Both the position numbers and the translations under genes were made by a program. Of a stretch of DNA of 64,000 nt, positions 56,447 through 63,310 are shown piece by piece. The DNA is from Aureibacter tunicatorum. GTDB taxonomy: Bacteria > Bacteroidota > Bacteroidia > Cytophagales > Cyclobacteriaceae. The notes under the pieces were generated by a model. The model was given only the letters and a program-made list of their open reading frames with translations. It did no database searches and had not been told where the DNA came from. Each line of letters opens with the position of its first letter. Position 1 is the stretch's first letter. The stretch is taken from the NCBI RefSeq assembly GCF_036492635.1, contig NZ_AP025305.1, positions 3,224,001 through 3,288,000 on the forward strand. The letters run 5' to 3'.

Positions 56447-57712
56447 CTACTCCCTTTCCTTCAAGTAGCGAATCATTTCAATCGTATGATAAGTTGACTT
56501 CCCAATACTTCCTTTGAGCTCGTCCTTAATCGGCTGATTATTTTTATCTATGAAAAAATACTCTCCACCATGCTCAAAATCCGGGAAGTTCTTAAAGAAA
56601 AACTTCTTCAATTGGCTGATTTGCTCTTCATATTTTCCACCGCATAAAGACATGGCAATGAGCGCCTCGCAATGTTGCCACCAAGTCTTTCGATCATTCA
56701 AAACGGCATCAAGCAACGGGTTAACCTCGCTTACAAAGCCCTCGGACAAATCTTCTGCAAAAAACACATAACTCTTTTTCAAGGTACTGTCTATGATCTC
56801 AAAGCCCAATTCTTCAAATTCCTTTCGTTCCTGCGGTGAAAAAATATCCATATCCTTGGCCCTCAAAAAAGCCGAAGCCAACTGAAAATTATGTCCGGGA
56901 GTAACGGTAAAACATGGATTTTCATCATTCTCAGTTGTGCAAACGCGCCATTGATCGTCGAATTTCACATTCACCCATCCTATTTCCGCATTCCATGCAT
57001 GTCTTTTGGCCAACAAAAGATTTTCTTTCAATATCGGTTCATATTTCTCTCTATTAGCCGTATCCACTGTCCATAAGTTATACATATAAGCAGTGATCGG
57101 ATACATCAAAGCTTGCAACGTTTTGCTTCCTGACACTTGCCCTCCTTCAAATGAATACTCGCTGTAGAAACCTCCATACTTGTCATCTTTGAACTTTTCG
57201 ACAAAATCATGATGATACATATGAATTCGGCTTAGCAAACGTTTGTCAGGCGCATTTCGATACAATTCCGTCAATCCGCACAAACCATATGCTTGCTGCC
57301 ATATATCCGCTTGAAGCGGTTTCTCTTTCTCTCCCTTCTCAACAAATGAATAAAAAAACGAAGAGGAATCGCTTGAATCAACAAGATTTAGCATTTGAAA
57401 ATTGGCAGCTTGTTTGGCTTTATCAAGATTCTTCGGAAAAAACTTCGAGCTATATGCCAGACCATAAATCAATCGACTCAAAGCCACATTATAAATTCTC
57501 TTGGATATCAAATTGCCTTCATTGTCTAGATCGGAATAATACGCATGCAATGCGGAGTCGTAAGCATTCCTGTCAAAAAAATCAATGAGATTTTCCATAG
57601 AGCCCAAATAAATGTCCATCGTCTTATTCTCATTAGCTCCTTCTTTTGAATTTTCAGCCTTTTGGCAAGACATCGCCAATATTGCCATTGTTAAAAATAC
57701 GATCTTTTTCAC
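56447..57712 (-). CDS. AGE-family (N-acylglucosamine 2-epimerase-like) lipoprotein
   Basis: About 421 residues from the GTG at 57712, which places the lipobox (AMSC) close to the start; the frame opens at 57754. The body is an alpha/alpha barrel: GGFYSEYSF, TPGHNFQLASAFLRA (the family PGHxxE/QxA box) and WWQHCEALIAMSL (family WWPQAE box) are typical of AGE/cellobiose-2-epimerase proteins, here with the catalytic histidines kept. It probably isomerises a sugar outside the cytoplasm. Monocistronic. Confidence 0.8.
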   Translation of the reverse strand: MKKIVFLTMAILAMSCQKAENSKEGANENKTMDIYLGSMENLIDFFDRNAYDSALHAYYSDLDNEGNLISKRIYNVALSRLIYGLAYSSKFFPKNLDKAKQAANFQMLNLVDSSDSSSFFYSFVEKGEKEKPLQADIWQQAYGLCGLTELYRNAPDKRLLSRIHMYHHDFVEKFKDDKYGGFYSEYSFEGGQVSGSKTLQALMYPITAYMYNLWTVDTANREKYEPILKENLLLAKRHAWNAEIGWVNVKFDDQWRVCTTENDENPCFTVTPGHNFQLASAFLRAKDMDIFSPQERKEFEELGFEIIDSTLKKSYVFFAEDLSEGFVSEVNPLLDAVLNDRKTWWQHCEALIAMSLCGGKYEEQISQLKKFFFKNFPDFEHGGEYFFIDKNNQPIKDELKGSIGKSTYHTIEMIRYLKERE

Positions 57713-57855
57713 CTCACAAAAATTTTTATTATCACTTCCCTTCTTTGAACGCATTAAACTAAATTAATTGAAAAATCAAATGACTTTTGCAAGCTTCGAT
57801 GCATTTAAATAATAATCACATTATAAAATCAAAAGCTTACTGATACAATAAGAAT

Positions 57856-58887
57856 TTATTTCAATTCATTAACTTTCACAACAAATTTCTCAAGGTTCTC
57901 CTCCTTAGTCGCCCAAGAGGTAATAATGCGAATTGCCGACTGATCGTTGTCTAATTTTCTCCAAACATAAAAATCAAAGTCTTTTGCCAAGACCTCTATT
58001 TTATCATTATCAAGAATAGGAAAAATCTGATTGGATTGGGTCTCAGCCCAAAATTTACAACCATTTTCCTTGAATGCCTTGCTGATCATTCGCGCATGAT
58101 CATTAGCAACCTTAGCCAATTCAAAAAACAAATCACCCTCAAACAAAGTCAAAAACTGCAATCCAAGCAACCTGCCCTTGGACAGCAATGCGCCTTTCTG
58201 TTTCAATACAAAATCAAAACCTTCATGAAGGGCTGGATTATTGATCACTATAGCCTCTCCTATCAATCCACCATTTTTGGTAGCTCCCAGATAAAATGCA
58301 TCGGTATATTTTGCCAAGTCGTCGAACTTCAAGTCATTACTCGCTGACATAATCGCCTGTCCCAATCTAGCCCCATCCATGTAAAGGTATAGATGCTTCG
58401 ACTGACAGTATTCATATAGTTCTTTTAGTTCTGAGGCATTGTAGACAGTGCCAATCTCCGTAGCATTCGAGATATAAACTACCTTGGGCATAAGCTGGTG
58501 AGGAATTATCTGATGAGCATCCAACACTTCCTGAACAGTTTCCTTGGTTAATTTCCCATTGACAGATCGAGCGGGATTTACTTTGTGTCCAGTAGCTTCT
58601 ATGGCACCTGTTTCATTGTCAAAGATATGCCCTGTTTCTGCCGAAATCACACTTTGATAAGGCTTCAAAAACGACGATATCGCCACTAAATTTGCCTGGG
58701 TTCCTCCCGAAACGAAAAACACCTTTGAAGCGGGCGACTGTAATTTATCTACAATGATTTGTTTTGCTTTCAGAGAATATTCATCCAAGCCATAACCATC
58801 CTGCTGTTCCAGATTAGTGGCCATAAGAGCTTCAAGTATCTTCGGGTGACAACCTTCGGAATAGTCGTTTTTAAAAGAAATTTTCAT
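57856..58887 (-). CDS. Threonine aldolase-family PLP enzyme
   Basis: A 343-residue fold-type-I PLP enzyme of the beta-eliminating lyase/threonine aldolase family. It has FFVSGGTQANLVAI (phosphate binding), H87 in ETGHIFD (stacks on PLP), MDGARLG (D171 region) and the PLP lysine in YLGATKNGG (K204). It would split L-threonine or allo-threonine to glycine and acetaldehyde. Single gene. Last ordinary chromosomal gene before the cassette-like region. Confidence 0.9.
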   Translation of the reverse strand: MKISFKNDYSEGCHPKILEALMATNLEQQDGYGLDEYSLKAKQIIVDKLQSPASKVFFVSGGTQANLVAISSFLKPYQSVISAETGHIFDNETGAIEATGHKVNPARSVNGKLTKETVQEVLDAHQIIPHQLMPKVVYISNATEIGTVYNASELKELYEYCQSKHLYLYMDGARLGQAIMSASNDLKFDDLAKYTDAFYLGATKNGGLIGEAIVINNPALHEGFDFVLKQKGALLSKGRLLGLQFLTLFEGDLFFELAKVANDHARMISKAFKENGCKFWAETQSNQIFPILDNDKIEVLAKDFDFYVWRKLDNDQSAIRIITSWATKEENLEKFVVKVNELK

Positions 58888-59019
58888 CGGAAATTGATTA
58901 ACGCTTTCGGTCGATTAATTAAAGTCATAAAACTAACCTTTACTATTCGTTCACAACAAAGATGATAATATTTTATCTCAAAACACCTTGAAATTAACTC
59001 GAAAGATTAAAAAGATTCT

Positions 59020-59175
59020 TTGACAGATTATAAGATCTTAATCGGGATTATCAATTTTGAATATCCAAACATATATTTAGAGCATAGCTATTCAAAAACC
59101 ACCGAAATTCATACAAATATTGCTAATTTTAAACTTAGTAAAGTCGAAAACCCTCTGAATATGTTTGATATGTGA
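59020..59175 (+). pseudogene. Decayed 3' end of a tyrosine recombinase (copy 1)
   Basis: In the frame ending at TGA 59173-59175 the sequence reads NFEYPNIYLEHSYSKTTEI, then HTNIANFKLSKVENP. It aligns with the end of the better-preserved copy at 61568-61843 (YIQHILRHHSSKTTEIYTHI). The catalytic Tyr is His here and upstream similarity fades by about 59020, so the gene is dead. The 58888-59019 stretch before it shows nothing recognisable. Confidence 0.6.
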
Positions 59176-59277
59176 TTTTTTAAACTTATTTTTTCATTGA
59201 AATAAATTTTTAGCCCAATAAATGAGCTCCACACATAGATGAAATATACGGAATTTGTGTTATTGGGGTGTTGGGCG
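59160..59277 (+). other. attI-like recombination site, copy 1
   Basis: 118 bp directly after the recombinase remnant, almost the same as 61844-61962 (14 differences counted by eye, the last two beyond the crossover). It ends GTTATTGGGGTG|TTGGGCG; the crossover G|TT is at 59270/59271 and GTTGGGC fits the integron core GTTRRRY. Confidence 0.6.
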
Positions 59278-59286
59278 TAATTATAA

Positions 59287-59769
59287 ATGAAAACAACTGA
59301 ATTAATAAATAAATACGATAAGTCAAAGGGATTAAGTGAGAGTGATTATTCAATAATACTTGAGTCCGACAGAGAAGATACTGTTAAAGAGCTTAGAAAA
59401 AATCCAAATCGAAAATTTGCATTAGACTTATTAGCATTTGTCATCGAGAACAGACAAAAAGAAAATTATAATATTGGTGACGGTGAAAATATAATGTTCG
59501 CATCCTATCTAGTAGGACTTCACAAACAAGTAGAAGATTGTTTGGTAATTTGGAAGGCAAAAACTATTGATTTTGATGCTTCTTGTTTAGTAGATATTCA
59601 ATTAGTTGTCTTTGCAGGTGTTGATATTACTCTCGAATATTTAAAAAACTTAAATTCGGACGATAGCTCAGAAGAACTATTTAAATACATTCAAGACTGT
59701 AAAAAAGCAGGAGATTTTGATGAAATAGATGAATACTTTTCAAATGAAAATATTCCTTGGTGGGTTTAA
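59287..59769 (+). CDS. Cassette gene, hypothetical acidic protein
   Basis: A 160-residue acidic soluble protein with no recognised family, ending YFSNENIPWWV. The gene begins 16 bp after the attI-like crossover and ends 37 bp before an attC-like site. This fits a single-gene integron cassette expressed from a promoter upstream. Codon and base use are more AT-rich than in the chromosomal genes to the left, in line with horizontal origin. Confidence 0.65.
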   Translation: MKTTELINKYDKSKGLSESDYSIILESDREDTVKELRKNPNRKFALDLLAFVIENRQKENYNIGDGENIMFASYLVGLHKQVEDCLVIWKAKTIDFDASCLVDIQLVVFAGVDITLEYLKNLNSDDSSEELFKYIQDCKKAGDFDEIDEYFSNENIPWWV

Positions 59770-59806
59770 CGCAAAAAATATAAAATTGAAATTAACAAAA
59801 TAGAAA

Positions 59807-59875
59807 CGCCCAACACGCGCTAAAAATGCATAGCTCACTACGTTCGCTATTCCATTTTAGCGCCATACGTTGTGA
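59807..59875 (+). repeat. attC-like cassette recombination site 1
   Basis: 69 bp. Inverse core CGCCCAAC (59807-59814) is exactly complementary to GTTGGGCG at this cassette's own left end (59270-59277). GCGCTAAAA (59817-59825) pairs with TTTTAGCGC (59855-59863) and inner AATG/ATAGC pairs with GCTAT/CATT. The site ends at core GTTGTGA with crossover G59869|T59870. Confidence 0.75.
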
Positions 59876-59895
59876 ATCACAACAACTATAAGAAT

Positions 59896-60471
59896 ATGAG
59901 GAGTGGCATTTTAATTTTACTGTTTTTTACGATTATATCATGTTCCTCTAATGAAGAAAATTCTCCTAAAAGTCTTTTACAAAGTTTTCAAAAACACCCT
60001 AAACTAGCACAATCATTTGAAGAGTTACATCGGATAAATAGATCATACATTGAAGAAAATTATCAACATGATTTTTGTGATGGAAAATTTGATTATTTAG
60101 TTGATTTGGGAAAGTATAGTAATCTTCACTTGATCACATATCATAAAAATTACTGTTGCCTTTGTATTAAAGATGTTGACCGATTTAAAATTTTGATTAA
60201 TAAGGATGGGAAGTATTTATCAGGTAATAAGCTGATTGATGACAATAATGAAATTGCTATTCAAATTTCAGGCTATCTTAATTTAAAACTGGGGGGATAT
60301 ACAGCGATCGAAATATATTATGATAAAGCCTGTTCTGAAAGATCATTAACGGACGTATTAGAACAGATCGAAAAAGGTTATCAAAATTATCTCAATGATC
60401 GAATTAATTCAACAAATTCTTCATTAAAAGAGTTACTTGAAACAGAGCCACTAAGATTAAGTATATATTAA
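59896..60471 (+). CDS. Cassette gene, small lipoprotein
   Basis: About 191 residues from the ATG at 59896 (the frame opens at a GTG at 59872 inside the attC core, which is unlikely). It has a signal peptide with lipobox ISC followed by SSNEE, then a mixed helix/strand body with three cysteines in CCLCIKD that could bind a metal. No family recognised. It starts 27 bp after the attC crossover. Its own expected inverse core is not found after its stop. Confidence 0.6.
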   Translation: MRSGILILLFFTIISCSSNEENSPKSLLQSFQKHPKLAQSFEELHRINRSYIEENYQHDFCDGKFDYLVDLGKYSNLHLITYHKNYCCLCIKDVDRFKILINKDGKYLSGNKLIDDNNEIAIQISGYLNLKLGGYTAIEIYYDKACSERSLTDVLEQIEKGYQNYLNDRINSTNSSLKELLETEPLRLSIY

Positions 60472-60614
60472 AACTAAGCCTTCCTATGGCTCGCAGAGCC
60501 CAATATGAAGACCGTGTTGAAAAACATCCGCATCTATGGGCTTTGCGACTGGATAATCTGTATTTCGAATGGCTGGTTTTACATGATTTTTCAAAAAATA
60601 AGCTTAGGTTTAGC
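60472..60614 (+). repeat. attC-like element, possibly chimeric
   Basis: AACTAAGC (60472-60479), starting one base after the stop, pairs with GCTTAGGTT (60602-60610) with a single bulge. Bases 60475-60511 share a near-identical block with the attC of the DinB cassette (61496-61532), but the right halves differ. Confidence 0.45.
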
Positions 60615-60625
60615 CGGTTTTTCAT

Positions 60626-60928
60626 TCAATGTTTGCTCCAGTTGATCGTCCATTCTTTAGCAATTCTAGTTTTCAATCCAACTCCAAATTGCAAAGCCAT
60701 ATGAACCAGACATCCACCGTAATTATTGCTCGCGCTTTCTCTATTTTCCACTAGATCATAATAATTTCTTAGCCTAATGAAATAATCATCAAAATCAAGG
60801 ACTAGTTTAAAAGCTTTTCGCAATATTATTTCTTTTTTTTTCAATATATTAGCGCAATAAAAAACAGAAATTAAAGCTACCCTGAAAGGGTTTAGTGCAA
60901 CACTATTTAAAAATGCATTAAAATACAT
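60626..60928 (-). CDS. Possible reverse-oriented cassette ORF
   Basis: A 100-residue open frame on the minus strand, ending right beside one attC-like element and starting inside the next. Helix-rich with basic and aromatic residues (VLDFDDYFIRLRNYYDLVENRES). Cassettes sometimes carry genes in reverse, but no relative is recognised and the frame may be chance. Confidence 0.3.
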   Translation of the reverse strand: MYFNAFLNSVALNPFRVALISVFYCANILKKKEIILRKAFKLVLDFDDYFIRLRNYYDLVENRESASNNYGGCLVHMALQFGVGLKTRIAKEWTINWSKH

Positions 60929-60947
60929 TTTACATTAAACGTTATAG
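60901..60947 (+). repeat. Short attC-like site before the DinB cassette
   Basis: GTGCAAC-like inverse core (near 60896-60902), then AAAATG/CATTTT arms, and a closing GTTATAG (60941-60947) with crossover G60941|TT. It is smaller and less regular than the other sites. Confidence 0.4.
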
Positions 60948-60963
60948 TACATTAACAACTATC

Positions 60964-61479
60964 ATGAAAAACGAATTTTTATTACAACAAACTCAGGACA
61001 GCTATAACTGGCTAAATAAAATCATCAAAGACATCCCCTTAAACCAATGGGACGAAACGCCTAAAAACATTGAAACAAACATTACCTGGCAAATAGGACA
61101 TTTAATAATGAGTTTCAATTTTCATACAATCATTGTTATAAAAGGTCAACCAATGCATTTATATCAAAATTTCCCAGTTAAGCTTTACTCGGAACTTTTC
61201 ACAAATTCACCAGCAAAAGATTGTATTGGAAAAACAATTCCTAAGGAACTACAACAACATTTAGAACTTGTTCAAAATTACTCCCTTGAAACAATCAAGA
61301 ACCTTCCTGAAGAAGAACTGGTAAATCCTCTAGAGCCATTTGTAGTAAAACACCCTATTGCAAAAACAAAACAAGAAGCCATTGACTGGAATATAAAACA
61401 TACAATGTGGCATTGTGGACAAATTGGACTATTAAAAAGAGCTTTAGGAAATCAACATAACTTTGGTTTAAATCTATAA
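60964..61479 (+). CDS. Cassette gene, DinB-family protein
   Basis: A 171-residue four-helix-bundle protein of the DinB/YfiT superfamily. ITWQIGHLIMS supplies the first metal histidine (H46), and WNIKHTMWHCGQIGLLKRAL supplies the last two (near 145 and 149). Such enzymes often transfer bacillithiol or other thiols, but many are uncharacterised. It starts 23 bp after a crossover-like core and ends 3 bp before its inverse core GTACTACAAC. Confidence 0.8.
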   Translation: MKNEFLLQQTQDSYNWLNKIIKDIPLNQWDETPKNIETNITWQIGHLIMSFNFHTIIVIKGQPMHLYQNFPVKLYSELFTNSPAKDCIGKTIPKELQQHLELVQNYSLETIKNLPEEELVNPLEPFVVKHPIAKTKQEAIDWNIKHTMWHCGQIGLLKRALGNQHNFGLNL

Positions 61480-61482
61480 AAC

Positions 61483-61545
61483 GTACTACAACAACTAAGT
61501 CTTCGTATGGCTCGCAGAGTCCAATATGAAAGCTTAGTTTTTGCC
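61483..61545 (+). repeat. attC-like site after the DinB cassette
   Basis: Inverse core GTACTACAAC (61483-61492) matches the complement of GTTATAGTAC at the cassette's left end (60941-60950) at 9 of 10 bases. AACTAAG (61493-61499) pairs with CTTAGTT (61533-61539). Confidence 0.6.
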
Positions 61546-61567
61546 AATAGAACTATCCAGATGCTAA

Positions 61568-61843
61568 AGATATAATCCAGAAATTTATCTATTTGAAGGT
61601 CAAAATGGAGGAATCTACAAAAGCACAAGTACTCAAAAGTTTGTTAAAAAGTATGTAAAAGAAGCAGGTATCGACAATACAATTACACCTCATAGTCTAA
61701 GACATAGTTTTGTAACTCATCTTTTGGAGAATGGTGTGAATTTGCGATACATTCAACACATCTTGAGACATCATAGCTCCAAAACAACTGAAATATATAC
61801 ACATATTACCGATTTAGGTTTAGTAAAGTCGAAATCCTCTTAA
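61568..61843 (+). pseudogene. 5'-truncated tyrosine recombinase/integrase (copy 2)
   Basis: A 91-codon open remnant ending at TAA 61841-61843. It starts YNPEIYLFEGQNGG and contains PHSLRHSFVTHLLENG (HxxR box), YIQHILRHHSSKTTEIYTHI (His and the catalytic Tyr) and ends LVKSKSS. The N-terminal and central domains, including the first catalytic Arg, are gone; a stop precedes the frame. The Gly of the usual LGH is Arg. It sits directly behind an attC-like site and is directly followed by the second attI-like segment. Confidence 0.75.
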
Positions 61844-61962
61844 TATGTTTGAAATATGATTTTTTAAACTTAATTTTTAATTGAAATAAATTTTTAGTCC
61901 AATAAATGAGTTCCGCGCATAGGTAAAATAAACGGAATTCGTGTTATTGGGGTGTTGTGCCC
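61844..61962 (+). other. attI-like recombination site, copy 2
   Basis: 119 bp almost identical to 59160-59277, ending GTTATTGGGGTG|TTGTGCC with crossover G61954|T61955. The bases after the crossover differ between the two copies, as expected because they belong to the cassette. Confidence 0.6.
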
Positions 61963-61989
61963 TATTTATAAAAACCGAAACGCAATGAC

Positions 61990-62514
61990 ATGAATAAGGT
62001 TTTACCAAAAATTCTTTTAGTGGTTATTATCGGATTGATTCAAACATTTTTAATGACCCGTTATAATCCTAATTTAATTCCAATTGAATTATTTATGGCT
62101 TTTGGTTTATCTGCTTTTGGGCTATTATTCGGTTCTATAGTTTTATTGACCGATTTAAAAAATAATCAAGGTAAAAGAAACTCAGGATTGCTAATTATGT
62201 TCGCATTTCTGATCGGTAGTGGAATTGGATTTTCAGCAATGAAATATCAAGATTCTGAGAGAAGAGAGAATGCGAATTTTATTATTTATGAATTGAATTT
62301 ATTCTATGAACAGAATGGATATTACCCCGAGAAACTTGGAGATTTAATTCCTGAGTATCTAGAGGAATTGCCAACAAGTAATTGGGGATTAAAAAGAATC
62401 GATTATAAATATGAACTTGATAAATCAAACCAATTTTATTCAATTGACTATAAAACAGGAACCGGTTGCGGTTGGACATATTTTAGTTCAGATGGCTGGC
62501 AGTTTTATGATTGA
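61990..62514 (+). CDS. Cassette gene, membrane protein with pseudopilin-like C terminus
   Basis: A 174-residue protein with three N-terminal membrane helices (about 6-24, 33-53, 67-83) and a periplasmic C-terminal part, IIYELNLFYEQNGYYPEKLGDLIPEYLEELP, that resembles the conserved region of type II secretion pseudopilins of the GspG kind (YYxxNGxYPxxLxDLxPxYLxxLP). It lacks the prepilin leader. Starts 36 bp after the second attI-like crossover. Confidence 0.65.
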   Translation: MNKVLPKILLVVIIGLIQTFLMTRYNPNLIPIELFMAFGLSAFGLLFGSIVLLTDLKNNQGKRNSGLLIMFAFLIGSGIGFSAMKYQDSERRENANFIIYELNLFYEQNGYYPEKLGDLIPEYLEELPTSNWGLKRIDYKYELDKSNQFYSIDYKTGTGCGWTYFSSDGWQFYD

Positions 62515-62531
62515 AAAAAGAATAAAAAACA

Positions 62532-62662
62532 GGGCACAACACTAAATAAAGCCAATGCTTAAATTCACCACAAATACGACAGTTACGACTTTCTACGTCA
62601 ATATTCTCCTGCGGAGAATCTCGTCTGCGAAAATCGCACTGTCTTTATTTTAAACGTTGGCG
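62532..62662 (+). repeat. Long attC-like site 2
   Basis: 131 bp. Inverse core GGGCACAAC (62532-62540) is exactly complementary to GTTGTGCCC at the cassette's left end (61954-61962). AAATAAAG (62544-62551) pairs perfectly with CTTTATTT (62643-62650). An inner hairpin ATTCTCC/GGAGAAT lies in the loop. The closing core is GTTGGCG with crossover G62656|TT. Confidence 0.7.
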
Positions 62663-62675
62663 GTAATTGAACAAA

Positions 62676-63254
62676 ATGGAACTACTAAAAAACTGCATAT
62701 CGAATCAAATCAGTATTGACAATCAGTCCTTGTCAAATATCTTGTCAGAGTTTGAAATCATTGAACTAAACAAAGGCGATTTTTTTCTCAATTCTGGTAG
62801 TATTAGTAAGAAAATGGCCTTTATTGAATCTGGCTTTCTTCGAATGTATAATATTGCTGATGGAAAAGAAGTTACATTTTGGATTGGAAGTAGTGGAAAA
62901 TTCATTACGTCTTTATCAAGTTTCGTCTTTCAGACAGTCAACTTTTGGAATATTCAGGCAGTTACTGATTGTAAATTGTATGTAATCAACAGAGAAAAAC
63001 ATTTTGAGTTGTGCACAAAAGAACCCAAATGGCTTGAGTTTGACAATAAACTCTTAGCATATTCTTTTGCCTTGTTGGAGAAAAGTATGTTCGCTCAGTT
63101 ACATACGACTGCTAACGAACGGTTTCTTGCTTTAATGAAAGAAGAACCAGAACTTTTCCAAAATGTTCCGCTACAATATATTGCTTCTATGCTCGGAATC
63201 ACTCCAGAGTCATTGAGCAGATTAAGAAAAAACCTTCATCGCTCCATTTCTTAA
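62676..63254 (+). CDS. Crp/Fnr-family transcriptional regulator (cassette-borne)
   Basis: About 192 residues from the ATG at 62676 (a TTG at 62667 also opens the frame). A cyclic-nucleotide-binding beta-roll (about 15-110, with FIESGFLRMYNIADGKEVTFWIG) is followed by a C-terminal helix-turn-helix, VPLQYIASMLGITPESLSRLRKNL, clearly related to that of the Crp/Fnr protein at 53441. It starts 20 bp after an attC crossover and is followed by an SRPBCC gene. Confidence 0.85.
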   Translation: MELLKNCISNQISIDNQSLSNILSEFEIIELNKGDFFLNSGSISKKMAFIESGFLRMYNIADGKEVTFWIGSSGKFITSLSSFVFQTVNFWNIQAVTDCKLYVINREKHFELCTKEPKWLEFDNKLLAYSFALLEKSMFAQLHTTANERFLALMKEEPELFQNVPLQYIASMLGITPESLSRLRKNLHRSIS

Positions 63255-63310
63255 CATTTGTCAAGAGAAAATTGATACAGAGTATCGAATTTTGCTAAAA
63301 AGTTTAAGAT

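Noticed and set aside
60404-60625. 73-codon minus-strand open frame across the same site
   Set aside because: Overlaps the lipoprotein gene and the attC-like element; looks like a shadow frame.
60486-60704. 72-codon open frame on the plus strand after the lipoprotein cassette
   Set aside because: It lies within the attC-like hairpin and the frame of a reverse ORF, with no start signal or recognisable fold; likely a by-product of the palindromic site.
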